Origin: Mycolicibacterium komanii
GTDB lineage: Bacteria; Actinomycetota; Actinomycetes; Mycobacteriales; Mycobacteriaceae
Reading direction: 5' to 3'
DNA: 64,000 nucleotides
NCBI RefSeq assembly: GCF_001050035.1
Contig: NZ_CVTA01000063.1
Span: forward strand, 186,001-250,000
Of the stretch, positions 49,913 to 58,787 are shown piece by piece. A model generated the notes under the pieces. It saw only the letters and a program-made list of their open reading frames with translations, was not told the origin of the DNA and searched no databases. Every line of letters starts with the position of its first letter. The stretch's first letter is position 1. The translations under genes and the position numbers were made by a program.

Positions 49913-52840
49913 TCACCAGCCTTCGGTGAGAACCCGGTCAAGGGTGTCGACGTAGAAGTCGGCGCCCTCGGCGTCGATGCACAGGGGCGGCTTGGTCTTC
50001 AGGATGTTCTGGTGGTCCCCGGTCGGCTGAATGATCACGCCGAGTTCGAGCATGCGGTCGCAGATCGCCGCGGTCTCCTCGGTGGCAGGTTGGAGGTTTT
50101 GCACATCGCGAACCATCTCGACGCCCAGATACAGGCCCATGCCGTGCACCGTGCCGATGAGCGGATGCTTGTCGCGCAGTTCGAGGAGGCGGTCCTTGAG
50201 ATAGCGCCCCACCCGAGACGCGTTCTCCTGCAGCCCCTCATCGCGCAGCACGTCGAGAACGGTGATCCCGATCGCGCACGAGAGCGGGCTGCCGCCGGTC
50301 GAGGAGAAGAAGTAGCCCTGGGACCGGAACGCCTCGGCGACCGCCCGACTGGTGATCACCGCCCCGAGCGGATACCCGTTGCCGGTCGACTTCGCGACCG
50401 ACACGATGTCGGGCACGGCGTCCTGTTGCTCAAAACCCCAGAACCATTCGCCGAGCCTGCCGTAGCCCACCTGAACCTCGTCGGAGATCGCCAGCCCGCC
50501 GCAGTCGCGCACCGCCGCGTACACCCGTTGCAGGTATCCGTCGGGCAACGCCATACCGCCCGCATTGCCGTACACGCTCTCGCAGATGAACGCCGCCGGG
50601 GCGCGGCCCGCCGCGACCAACTCCTCGATGCCGCGCACCGCGTCCTCGGCGTAGCGCACGGCATCGGCATCGCGGTACTTGCCGCGAAAACTGTTGGGCG
50701 AGTCCACCGTGTGCACCCATTCGGGGCGAGTGGCGAGCGCGTTGGGGTTGTCGGCGATCGACGTGGAGATCGCGTCGGTGCCGTAGGTCCAGCCGTGATA
50801 CGCCTCGCGCACGGCGACGACATCGCGCCGACCCGTGGCGGCGGTGGCCAACCGCAACGCCAGATCGCTTGCCTCCGAACCGGAGTTGACCAGAAAGACG
50901 GTGTCCAGCGGGTCAGGCAGCGTGGCCGCGAGCCGCTCGCTGAACTCCACCACCGACTCGTAGTTGAACCGCGAGTTGGTGTTCAGCTTGCGCAGTTGGC
51001 GCGCCGCGGTGGCGGCCACCCGCGGATGCGCATGTCCGAGCACCGTGACGTTGTTGACCATGTCGAGGTAACAGCGCCCCGCCGTGGACAGCAGGTAGTT
51101 GCGCCACCCGCGCTCGATCTGGGGCGGATCGCGGTAGTAATGCTCCTGCACCGCGGCGAAACTCGCGTCGCGACGCTGCAGCAGGCCACGGTCGGCCGCC
51201 GCGTCCTCCGGTGGTAGGCCCAGCAGCGGCCGGGGATCGCGCGTCAGGGTCAGCCAGCCCGGCGCCAGTTCCGCACTCGTGAACGACGGGGCGACGGACG
51301 CTCCGACCGGCTGCACCGATATCGAGATCCGTTCGCGAGCAGGAATCTCGGCCAGAACCTGCCCGGCGCTCACCCGGGCCTGATCGGTCTTGATGTGCGC
51401 ACCCGCGACGCGCAACACGTGATCGGCGCCGCGCAGGGTGAAGGAGCCGGCAGACACCTCGGTCAGCTCACCGTCCCAGGGGGCCGACAACGCCAAGTCG
51501 GCCGTCGACCACATGAAGATCCCGGTCGGCGCCACGTCGGGACTGAGTTGCGAGAGCTTCGGTGTCCTGCTCAGCACCGGCTGGCCGCGACGGGTCACCA
51601 CCAGCGCGACGCCTGCATCCAGTGCGCGACACGCCGTTTCGTCCTCAACGGAGTCAGATAGCCATCCGCCGTCGTCGTAGTCATCCGAGGTGATCGGCAG
51701 GTCCAGCGTCACCACCGAGCCGGGGTCGACATCGAGCAGGCGTCCGGAGACCGGGCCAGCGGGCGGCACCATTGCGAGGTCGACCTTGATCAGGGCAGTC
51801 ATCAGGTCCATGGGCAGCGAGGTCGCCTGATCGAACATGCGCCGTTCCTCGTCGGCCTGGTCGGTGAGGTAGGCGTTGTCCGGATCCAACTCGGCCTGTT
51901 GAGCCCCGCTGACGAGCAGTACCGCCGTGCGTAGAACCAGCAGTGGCCACAGCGCTTCGGCCTCGGCGTCGGTCAGCGACCGAATGCTGTTGAACGCCCG
52001 CACCGCCGGCAGGACCGACGTCGGATCGCTTCCCGGGTGCCCCAGCACGCACGAAGCCGTGATCGCCAACTCCGAGACCGCCCAGCTGTCGGTGAGATCG
52101 CCGAAGTCGATGACGCCGTCGGGAACCACTCCGCCTGGAGTCGGCCGCACCACGACGTTGGCATCAGTGAGGTCCAGGTGCGCCGCCTGCCGTGGCAACC
52201 GCTCGGCCAGTCCGCCGATTCGCGACCACGCCTCGCGGACGGCCGAATCAATCGCGTTGCGCAGCAGACCATCTCGAACGTAGGGCAGTAGCGCATCGAC
52301 GACCTGGACCCCGTACCGCAGATCCCACTGCAGCACCCGGTCCAATCCGGGATGGGTGAACCCGGCCAGCGCCCGGCTCACCCGCGCCGAAATCTCGCCG
52401 AGCCCGGCGACCACGCGCGGCGCCAGATATCCCGACTCCAGAAGAGTACCGCCGGGCAGATAACGAAGCAGCCGCACGTGGGCGACGCCGTCGATCAAAC
52501 CGGTTACCGGCGTGAGCGTTTCGCCGGCCAGGGTCGGCAGCGCCACGGCGACGCGCAGGTCCGGTTCGGCGGCGGCGATGGTCTCCGCGGCCGCATCCTG
52601 GGCGGCCAGTTCCGTGGCGGTGAACGCCGGATTGGCGATCTTCAGCACCCCCACGATCGTGTCGTCGGGGGCGCGCACCACGAAGTTCTTGTCCTGCTGG
52701 CTGCCCAGTGAGGTTGCGTCGGCGGTGATGCCGTAGTGCTCGGCGAGGATTCGTTCGGCCTGCTCCTCGGTGACCCGCGGTGCGGGCAACTCCGGCTCGT
52801 CGAGGAAGTTGAAGCCGGCGGTGCGGCGTTCTGCGGTCAC
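49913..52840 (-). CDS. APH-type kinase fused to class III aminotransferase (phospho-lyase-like)
   Basis: A 975-residue fusion. Residues 1 to about 350 are an aminoglycoside-phosphotransferase-type kinase: Lys67 in VLKIAN, catalytic Asp223 and Asn228 in HLDLTDANVV, and Asp245 in IDFGD. A middle region (about 380-540) looks like the M23-like beta domain found in such fusions. Residues about 560-975 are a class III PLP aminotransferase with Lys817 in VAKSTGNG. In vertebrates the separate homologues are hydroxylysine kinase and the ethanolamine-phosphate or phosphohydroxylysine phospho-lyases, so a kinase-then-lyase route on an amino alcohol is likely. The GTG start overlaps the upstream hydrolase stop (GTGA). 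Confidence 0.88.
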   Translation of the reverse strand: MTAERRTAGFNFLDEPELPAPRVTEEQAERILAEHYGITADATSLGSQQDKNFVVRAPDDTIVGVLKIANPAFTATELAAQDAAAETIAAAEPDLRVAVALPTLAGETLTPVTGLIDGVAHVRLLRYLPGGTLLESGYLAPRVVAGLGEISARVSRALAGFTHPGLDRVLQWDLRYGVQVVDALLPYVRDGLLRNAIDSAVREAWSRIGGLAERLPRQAAHLDLTDANVVVRPTPGGVVPDGVIDFGDLTDSWAVSELAITASCVLGHPGSDPTSVLPAVRAFNSIRSLTDAEAEALWPLLVLRTAVLLVSGAQQAELDPDNAYLTDQADEERRMFDQATSLPMDLMTALIKVDLAMVPPAGPVSGRLLDVDPGSVVTLDLPITSDDYDDGGWLSDSVEDETACRALDAGVALVVTRRGQPVLSRTPKLSQLSPDVAPTGIFMWSTADLALSAPWDGELTEVSAGSFTLRGADHVLRVAGAHIKTDQARVSAGQVLAEIPARERISISVQPVGASVAPSFTSAELAPGWLTLTRDPRPLLGLPPEDAAADRGLLQRRDASFAAVQEHYYRDPPQIERGWRNYLLSTAGRCYLDMVNNVTVLGHAHPRVAATAARQLRKLNTNSRFNYESVVEFSERLAATLPDPLDTVFLVNSGSEASDLALRLATAATGRRDVVAVREAYHGWTYGTDAISTSIADNPNALATRPEWVHTVDSPNSFRGKYRDADAVRYAEDAVRGIEELVAAGRAPAAFICESVYGNAGGMALPDGYLQRVYAAVRDCGGLAISDEVQVGYGRLGEWFWGFEQQDAVPDIVSVAKSTGNGYPLGAVITSRAVAEAFRSQGYFFSSTGGSPLSCAIGITVLDVLRDEGLQENASRVGRYLKDRLLELRDKHPLIGTVHGMGLYLGVEMVRDVQNLQPATEETAAICDRMLELGVIIQPTGDHQNILKTKPPLCIDAEGADFYVDTLDRVLTEGW

Positions 52841-53694
52841 CGGCTGACGAATTGCACCACGACTTCGGAGAACGCGTCGTTGTCGTCACCGGCGGCGGTG
52901 TGGCCGGCCTCGGAGAGCTCGACGAACTCCGCGCGAGGCACCTTGTCCAGGAAGTCCTTCACGCCCGCGGTACTGACCACGTCGGAGAGTTTCCCACGGA
53001 TGAGCAGGATCGGGATGGTCAAGCTCATCACCGCGTGCTCGAGCTTCTCCTCGCGGACGAACCGGTCGTCGAGCGGCGCGGTGAGAAACGCCGGGTCCCA
53101 GTGCCAGAACCACCGCCCGTCGCGGAATCGCAGGTTCTTCTTCAGGCCTTCGGGGTTGCGCGACCGCTTCCGGTACGGCAGATAGGCGGCCACCGCGTCA
53201 GCCGCTTCGTCGAGCGACTCGAAACCGTCTATCCCGCTGGACATGAACTCGCGGATGCGCGCACTGCCGTCCTTTTCGTACCGCGGCACGACGTCGACGA
53301 GCACGAGCTTGGTCACCTTCTCCGGTCCCGCGGCGGCCGCGGCCAGCATGCCCGTCATCCCGCCCATGCTCGCGCCGATCAGAGCGACGGGACGGCCGAT
53401 CTGTTCGGTGACCGCGAGCGTGTCCGCACTCAACGCGTCGACGGTGTAGTTGGCGTTCGGCGCCCGGTCGCTGTCGCCGTGCCCCCGGGAATCCAGCGCG
53501 ACCACGTGCAGACCGAGGCCGCCGAGGATGTGGCCGGTCTTCTTCCACGAATAGCGGTTCTGACCGCCGCCGTGCAGGAGCAGTACGGAGGGATGCTCGG
53601 TGTTCGCGCCGCGGTTCCACTCGTCGGCCACCAAGGTGATGTCCTCAGACCCGCGGAACTTCACGGTCTGCGGTTCGCTGTCAGTCGCGCTCAC
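52837..53694 (-). CDS. Alpha/beta hydrolase coupled to the kinase-aminotransferase
   Basis: A 285-residue alpha/beta hydrolase. The LLLHGGGQNR segment is the oxyanion hole, DSRGHGDSD the loop after strand 4, and the nucleophile Ser is in GASMGG. LRGKLSDVV marks the acid region and AGHTAAG holds the His. It resembles epoxide hydrolase/esterase-type enzymes. The GTG at 53694 was chosen for the GAGAGGA ribosome binding site just upstream; a GTG at 53721 is possible. The stop overlaps the start of the next gene by 4 bases, so the two proteins are produced together. Divergent from a TetR gene. Confidence 0.85.
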   Translation of the reverse strand: MSATDSEPQTVKFRGSEDITLVADEWNRGANTEHPSVLLLHGGGQNRYSWKKTGHILGGLGLHVVALDSRGHGDSDRAPNANYTVDALSADTLAVTEQIGRPVALIGASMGGMTGMLAAAAAGPEKVTKLVLVDVVPRYEKDGSARIREFMSSGIDGFESLDEAADAVAAYLPYRKRSRNPEGLKKNLRFRDGRWFWHWDPAFLTAPLDDRFVREEKLEHAVMSLTIPILLIRGKLSDVVSTAGVKDFLDKVPRAEFVELSEAGHTAAGDDNDAFSEVVVQFVSR

Positions 53695-53773
53695 GGCCGT
53701 CCTCTCGCCCCGGTGGCTCACGTTACCGACCGGCCAATTCCGCCGATCCCGGTGCCCTTGATGAGAGCGTCAA

Positions 53774-53779
53774 TATACT
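53774..53779 (+). promoter_or_regulatory. -10 element for the TetR gene
   Basis: TATACT, a near-perfect -10, ends 8 bases before the GTG at 53788. It sits inside the longer open frame that starts at an ATG at 53761, arguing that the GTG is the true, leaderless start. Confidence 0.55.
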
Positions 53780-53787
53780 TTGCCCTC

Positions 53788-54402
53788 GTGCAGCCGGAGT
53801 TCGCCGAGCAGGACCGTGAGCGCATCATCGAGGCTGCCTACGCCTGTCTCTCACAACCGCACGCGGGTCCCGTCCCCGTCGCCGCGATTTTGCAGCGCGC
53901 CGGGGTGTCGACGCGTGCCTTCTACCGTCACTTCGAATCCAAGGACGAGCTGTTCCTCGCCATGCTCCGCGAGGAAACCGGCGCTTTGGCCCGGCGGCTC
54001 GACCGCGTCGTCCAGGAGAAGTCGGGTGCCCCCGCCGAACAACTCGAAGCGTGGATCGACGGGATGTTCGGGCTGATCTACGACGATCAGACCCGGATGC
54101 ATTTCACCGTGATCGATTCCGACGAGGTGCGAGCCGCCAAGGGTTACCGCGCGACCCGCGACAAGGCCCATGCCGATCGGGAGCGCTCACTGGTCGCGAT
54201 CCTGCAGCGCGGACGCGACGACGGTTCATTCCCGCTGACCGACCCCGAGCAGGACGCCATCGCCATCAACGCCATCATCAGCCGCGTGTTGATCAGTCAG
54301 ACGTTCGACGACCACGACGGTCTGCGGCGGGCGAAGGCCCGGGTCCTCGACTTCGCTCTCCGCGCTCTGGGTGCCGGCCAGTACGTCGCCGAGACGCGAT
54401 GA
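53788..54402 (+). CDS. TetR-family transcriptional regulator
   Basis: A 204-residue TetR regulator. The HTH (RERIIEAAYACLS, then VAAILQRAGVSTRAFYRHFESKDELF) occupies residues about 9-55. The C-terminal helical domain (about 60-204) would bind ligand. It lies between the divergent hydrolase-fusion operon and the mce operon and could control either or both. The GTG at 53788 is chosen from the -10 element; an ATG at 53761 would add nine residues. Confidence 0.88.
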   Translation: MQPEFAEQDRERIIEAAYACLSQPHAGPVPVAAILQRAGVSTRAFYRHFESKDELFLAMLREETGALARRLDRVVQEKSGAPAEQLEAWIDGMFGLIYDDQTRMHFTVIDSDEVRAAKGYRATRDKAHADRERSLVAILQRGRDDGSFPLTDPEQDAIAINAIISRVLISQTFDDHDGLRRAKARVLDFALRALGAGQYVAETR

Positions 54403-54639
54403 TTTCGTGACGCGACGGCCGTCGTGCGGGGATGCGCAGGCGAATTTCCTCGGCACTGTAGTGGGGAAACTCACCTCAGCCGCTTTGGCGGTTGCCCAAC
54501 CGTAAATTCCCGATATACGGTTCCCCGGCGTCCGCCCGTGTGTACCCTTGCGCCACAGCCATCACGGGCGCGGGTTGTTGGTGTCGAGGAAGGTTGGACG
54601 ACCTATGGCAGGTCACCCCACACGGGCAAGGCCGGACTG
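54403..54639 (+). promoter_or_regulatory. 237-bp promoter region of the mce operon
   Basis: It separates the TetR gene from yrbEA. Two TANNNT candidates are visible, TACGGT at 54516-54521 and TACCCT at 54543-54548. An operator-like inverted repeat overlaps the first. No small ORF or terminator was recognised. Confidence 0.45.
54498..54522. promoter_or_regulatory. Inverted repeat AACCGTA-N11-TACGGTT
   Basis: A perfect 7-bp inverted repeat spanning 25 bases and overlapping a possible -10 (TACGGT, 54516-54521) of the mce operon. Its size suits a TetR-type dimer. The neighbouring TetR protein is the natural candidate, but this is inference. Confidence 0.45.
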
Positions 54640-55407
54640 ATGGTCGCCTCCACCGCAATTGCCAAGCCCGTGCGCGCCTTCGGCGGCTTCTATTCGATGG
54701 CGCTCGACACTTTGGTGTCGATGTTCAAGCCGCCCTTCGCATGGCGGGAACTGATCAGCCAGTCCTGGTTCGTCGCGCGGGTTTCGATCGTGCCGACGCT
54801 GTTGCTGACGATTCCCTACACGGTGTTGCTGACGTTCATCGAGACGATTCTGCTCGGAGAGATCGGCGCCGCGGATTTCTCCGGAACGGGCGCCGCCCTC
54901 GGCACGGTGCGCCAAATCGGGCCCATCGTGACGGTTCTGGTGGTGGCCGGTGCAGGCGCCACCGCGATGTGCGCCGATCTCGGTGCGCGCACGATCCGTG
55001 AGGAACTCGACGCGTTGCGGGTGATGGGCGTCGATCCCATTCAGGCCCTTGTGGTTCCGCGGGTGCTGGCCGCCACGATCGTTTCTCTGGCGCTGTCCGC
55101 GACGGTGATCCTGGTCGGCTTGGCCGGCGCGTACTTCTTCGTCGTCTACATCCAGAACGTCTCGCCCGGCGCGTTCGCCGCCGGCCTCACCCTGATCATC
55201 GGGGCCACCGACGTGATCATCGCGCTGGTGAAAGCGGCGTTGTTCGGCCTCTCGGCCGGCCTGATCGCCTGCTACAAAGGCATTTCCGTGCGCGGCGGGC
55301 CCGCCGGCGTCGGTAACGCGGTCAACGAGACCGTGGTGTTCACATTCATGGCGCTGTTCGCGATCAACATCGTCGCAACAGCCGTGGCGATCAGAATCAC
55401 GCAATGA
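54640..55407 (+). CDS. yrbEA: MlaE/YrbE-type permease, first subunit of mce operon
   Basis: A 255-residue integral membrane protein of the MlaE/YrbE family with about five helices. The conserved ADLGARTIREELDALRVMGVDP segment is the EQ-loop-like coupling region that contacts the MceG/Mkl ATPase. From memory the N-terminal block (MALDT..MFKPPFAWRE) is closest to M. tuberculosis YrbE3A, pointing to an mce3-type system. With YrbEB it forms the permease of an Mce importer for lipids. The ATG at 54640 was preferred by that alignment; the ribosome binding site is weak. Confidence 0.9.
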   Translation: MVASTAIAKPVRAFGGFYSMALDTLVSMFKPPFAWRELISQSWFVARVSIVPTLLLTIPYTVLLTFIETILLGEIGAADFSGTGAALGTVRQIGPIVTVLVVAGAGATAMCADLGARTIREELDALRVMGVDPIQALVVPRVLAATIVSLALSATVILVGLAGAYFFVVYIQNVSPGAFAAGLTLIIGATDVIIALVKAALFGLSAGLIACYKGISVRGGPAGVGNAVNETVVFTFMALFAINIVATAVAIRITQ

Positions 55408-56258
55408 CCGTCTCGCGGCCGCACTCCCAATTCCCCTGGCTCAAGAGCCGGATCCGCAGCGTGGCCACCCCGTGGAACCGCATCGGCATGCAGACCAAGT
55501 TCTACGGCCGCACGCTGCGCAACATGCATTACGTCCTGCTGCATTACCGGGTCGAGCTGGTCCGGATCATCGCCGAGATGGGGCTCGGCGCCGGAGCGCT
55601 CATCATCATCGGCGGCACGGTCGCGATCGTCGGCTTCCTGACGGTGACCACCGGCGCACTGGTGGCCGTGCAGGGTTACAGCGACTTCTCCGAACTCGGC
55701 GTGGAGGCGCTGACGGGGTTCGTGTCGGCCTACTTCAACGTGCGCCTGATCGCACCCGCCACCACGGCGATCGCGTTGTCCGCCACCATCGGTGCCGGAG
55801 CCACCGCGCAACTCGGTGCCATGCGCATCAACGAAGAGATCGACGCCCTCGAGGTGATGGGCATCCGCAGCATCGCGTTCCTCGCGTCGACGCGCGTCAT
55901 CGCCGGCTTCCTCGTCGTGATCCCGCTGTACTGCGTCGGCGTGCTGATGGCGTTCTGGGCGGCGCGATTCGGGACGACGGTCATCTACGGTCAGTCGACC
56001 GGTGTGTATGACCACTACTTCAGAACGTTCCTCAATCCCACCGACCTGATGTGGTCGTTCGGTCAATGCGTCGCGCTGTCGGTGGTGATCATGCTCGTGC
56101 ACACCTATTACGGCTTCACCGCTAGCGGTGGGCCCGCCGGGGTGGGGGAGGCCGTCGGACGTGCCGTGCGCACGTCGTTGATCGTCGCCGCCTTCGTCCT
56201 GGTCATGCTCTCGCTCGCGGTGTACGGGCAATCCGGCAACTTCAACCTGGCCGGGTGA
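55404..56258 (+). CDS. yrbEB: MlaE/YrbE-type permease, second subunit of mce operon
   Basis: A 284-residue YrbE-family permease subunit with an N-terminal cytosolic stretch of about 45 residues. The core is RLIAPATTAIALSATIGAGATAQLGAMRINEEIDALEVMGI, followed by C-terminal helices. It overlaps yrbEA by 4 bases (ATGA) and the mceA start overlaps its stop, so the operon is translationally coupled. Pairs with YrbEA in the inner membrane. Confidence 0.9.
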   Translation: MTVSRPHSQFPWLKSRIRSVATPWNRIGMQTKFYGRTLRNMHYVLLHYRVELVRIIAEMGLGAGALIIIGGTVAIVGFLTVTTGALVAVQGYSDFSELGVEALTGFVSAYFNVRLIAPATTAIALSATIGAGATAQLGAMRINEEIDALEVMGIRSIAFLASTRVIAGFLVVIPLYCVGVLMAFWAARFGTTVIYGQSTGVYDHYFRTFLNPTDLMWSFGQCVALSVVIMLVHTYYGFTASGGPAGVGEAVGRAVRTSLIVAAFVLVMLSLAVYGQSGNFNLAG

Positions 56259-57718
56259 CGATGGACGATCGAGAAGGCTTGCACCCCGCCTGGTGGACAT
56301 TGATCCTCGCGATTTTGATCGTGGTGGCGCTCTGGCTGACCTACGCGTTGTTCGTCGGCTCGTTCAGGAAGACCGAGACCGTCACGTTGACCTCCGAACG
56401 TTCGGGTCTGGTGATGGAGACCAACGCCAAGGTCAAGTTGCGCGGAGTGCAGGTGGGTCGGGTCGCCGCGATCGAGGGCGGTTCCGAACCGGTGGCGCTG
56501 AAGCTCGAGATCGACAGGGACAAGCTCGAATACATTCCCGCCAACGTCGAGGCACAGATCCGCGCGACGACGGTGTTCGGCGCCAAATTCGTCGATCTGA
56601 TCTACCCCGACGACCCCAGCAGGCAGCGGCTCGAACCCGGTCAGGTGATCGTGTCGCGCAACGTCACCGTCGAGGCGAACACCGTCTTCCAAAACGTGGT
56701 CGACGTGCTCGAGCAGGTCGACCCCGCCAAGCTCAACAGCACCCTGTATGCGCTGGCCGAAGGGGTTCGCGGCCAAGGCGAGCTCATCGGCCAGGCCACC
56801 ACCGACGCGAATCAAGTTCTGCTGGAACTCAATCCACGCAACGAGACCATCACCGATGACCTGCGGGCGCTCCGGGATTTCAACAACACCTACAGCGCCG
56901 CCGCGCAGGACATCGTGACCACGCTCGACGCCGCCAGCACGACCAGCGCCACGGTCGCTGCGCGCGCCAACCAACTGGATGCGTTGCTGCTGGCCACCAT
57001 CGGGTTCTCGAACAGCGGCATCAGCCTGCTCGCACCGAACCAGCAGAACCTGATCAAAGCTATCAACGTGCTCGAGCCGACGACCAACCTGCTCTTCAAG
57101 TACAGCCCCGAGTACACCTGCCTGTTGACCGGTGCGAAGACCCTGCTGGACACCGGAGGATACGAAGCACCCGGCGGTAATGGCCGGTCGCTGGTGCTGG
57201 ACGTGGGTCTTGCGCTGGGCGACGATTCGTACAAGTACCCCAACCACCTGCCGGTGATCGGCGCCAAGGGCGGGCCGGGTGGAAAACCCAGTTGCGGCTC
57301 GCTGCCCGATGTCGCGAAGAACTGGCCGGTGCGAAATCTGGTCACCAACACCGGATTCGGCACCGGGCTCGACTGGCGTCCGAACCCGGGCATCGGGTTC
57401 CCGGGATACGCCAACTACCTCCCGGTCACCCGCGCCGTGCCCGAACCGCCGAGCGTGCGCAACCTGTTCGGCGGACCCGCGCCGGGTCCGATCCCGTATC
57501 CGGGTGCCCCCGCTTACGGTGCGGACCTCTACGCCGATGACGGCACCCCGCTGTGGCCGGGCCTGCCCGCGGCGCCGCCGCCGATGGCGCCGCGCGATCC
57601 TGGCGCCACCCCAGGGTCGGAGCCGTTCATCGTCCATTCGCCGGCACAGATGCAGCCCACGCCGCTGCCGCCGACACCGTTGCCCACCCCGGCCCGGCCG
57701 GGCCCCCCGTTCGGATGA
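56255..57718 (+). CDS. mceA: Mce family protein MceA (Mce3A-like)
   Basis: A 487-residue Mce protein. A single N-terminal helix (HPAWWTLILAILIVVALWLTY, about 10-33) precedes the MCE/MlaD domain (about 38-120, with RSGLVMETNAKVKLRGVQVG). Then come a long helical region that builds the shared tunnel, a Cys-containing cap region and a Pro-rich C-terminus. From memory it is closest to M. tuberculosis Mce3A, sharing the WWTLIL start and the TRAVPEPPS block. The GTG start overlaps the yrbEB stop (GTGA). It lies in the cell envelope and carries hydrophobic substrates across the periplasm-like space. Confidence 0.9.
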   Translation: MTMDDREGLHPAWWTLILAILIVVALWLTYALFVGSFRKTETVTLTSERSGLVMETNAKVKLRGVQVGRVAAIEGGSEPVALKLEIDRDKLEYIPANVEAQIRATTVFGAKFVDLIYPDDPSRQRLEPGQVIVSRNVTVEANTVFQNVVDVLEQVDPAKLNSTLYALAEGVRGQGELIGQATTDANQVLLELNPRNETITDDLRALRDFNNTYSAAAQDIVTTLDAASTTSATVAARANQLDALLLATIGFSNSGISLLAPNQQNLIKAINVLEPTTNLLFKYSPEYTCLLTGAKTLLDTGGYEAPGGNGRSLVLDVGLALGDDSYKYPNHLPVIGAKGGPGGKPSCGSLPDVAKNWPVRNLVTNTGFGTGLDWRPNPGIGFPGYANYLPVTRAVPEPPSVRNLFGGPAPGPIPYPGAPAYGADLYADDGTPLWPGLPAAPPPMAPRDPGATPGSEPFIVHSPAQMQPTPLPPTPLPTPARPGPPFG

Positions 57719-57746
57719 TCCACGACGCGATGAGAGGTAAGACGAC

Positions 57747-58787
57747 ATGTCGAGCATGAACGCCAGGGTTCGGCGGGACGCACTGCGTCTCGCCGCGTTC
57801 CTGGGTGTGTGCGTGCTCGGCGTGTTCGGGCTGTTCGCGGTGTTCGGACAGATGCGCTTCGGGGAAGCCACCAACAGCTACGTGGCCGAGTTCACCAACG
57901 TGACCGGGCTGGAGAACGGCGACTTCGTCCGCATCGCGGGCGTCGAGGTCGGCAAGGTCAAAAGGGTTGAGATACAACCCGATACCACCGCCCGGGTCGA
58001 ATTCACCGCAGATCAGTCGGTTGTGCTGACCGAGGGCAGCAGGGCGGTCATCCGGTACGACGACCTCATCGGCGGCCGCTATCTGGCGCTCGAGGAGGGG
58101 GCAGGCGGGGTCAAGAAGCTCGAACCGGGCGGCACGATCCCGTTGGCCCGCACCTCGCCCGCGCTCGACCTGGACGCGTTGATCGGCGGTTTCCGGCCAC
58201 TGTTCCGGGCGTTGGACCCCGATCAGGTGAATGCGTTGTCCAGCCAGCTGATTCAGGCGCTGCAGGGCCAGGGCGGGACCATCAACTCGTTCCTGTCGCA
58301 GACCGCGGCGTTGACCACGACCCTCGCCGACCGGGATCGACTGATCGGCGAGGTCCTCGTCAACCTCAACGTCGTACTGGGATCGCTCGGCGACCAAAGC
58401 GACCAGTTCGCCAAGGCGGTCGACGCCCTCTCCGAACTGGTGGCGACGCTGCAGGGACGCAAGGAGGACATCAGCAACGGGCTGGCGTACACGAATGCCG
58501 CGGCCGCGACCATCACCGACCTGCTCGCGGAGGCTCGTCCGCCGTTCTCCAAGACGATTCACGAGACCGACCGCGCGGCCGGAATCGTGGTGGCCGACCA
58601 CGAGTACTTCGACAACCTGCTCAACACGCTGCCCGATGCGTATCAGGCCCTTGCGCGACAAGGCATCTACGGCGACTTCTTCACGTTCTACCTCTGCGAC
58701 ATCGTGCTCAAGCTCAACGGTAAGGGCGGTCAGCCGGTGTATGTGAAGGTGGCCGGGCAGTCCACCGGGAGGTGTGCGCCGCGATGA
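57747..58787 (+). CDS. mceB: Mce family protein MceB
   Basis: A 346-residue Mce protein with an N-terminal helix (AFLGVCVLGVFGLFAVFG), the MCE domain (TNSYVAEFTNVTGLENGDFVRIAGVEVG, about 42-120) and a helical tunnel region ending with a Cys (GRCAPR). The ATG follows AGAGGTAAG, the only gene in the operon with a clear gap (28 bases) before it, and ends in an ATGA overlap with mceC. It should form a hetero-hexamer with the other Mce subunits. Confidence 0.88.
   Translation: MSSMNARVRRDALRLAAFLGVCVLGVFGLFAVFGQMRFGEATNSYVAEFTNVTGLENGDFVRIAGVEVGKVKRVEIQPDTTARVEFTADQSVVLTEGSRAVIRYDDLIGGRYLALEEGAGGVKKLEPGGTIPLARTSPALDLDALIGGFRPLFRALDPDQVNALSSQLIQALQGQGGTINSFLSQTAALTTTLADRDRLIGEVLVNLNVVLGSLGDQSDQFAKAVDALSELVATLQGRKEDISNGLAYTNAAAATITDLLAEARPPFSKTIHETDRAAGIVVADHEYFDNLLNTLPDAYQALARQGIYGDFFTFYLCDIVLKLNGKGGQPVYVKVAGQSTGRCAPR

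Noticed and set aside
50012..51217. 401-codon plus-strand frame opposite the aminotransferase domain
   Set aside because: Antisense shadow of a clearly recognised PLP enzyme; no motifs.
52852..53787. Long upstream extension of the TetR gene
   Set aside because: It runs antisense through the hydrolase gene; the promoter-like TATACT and the HTH start near 53800 place the true start at 53788.
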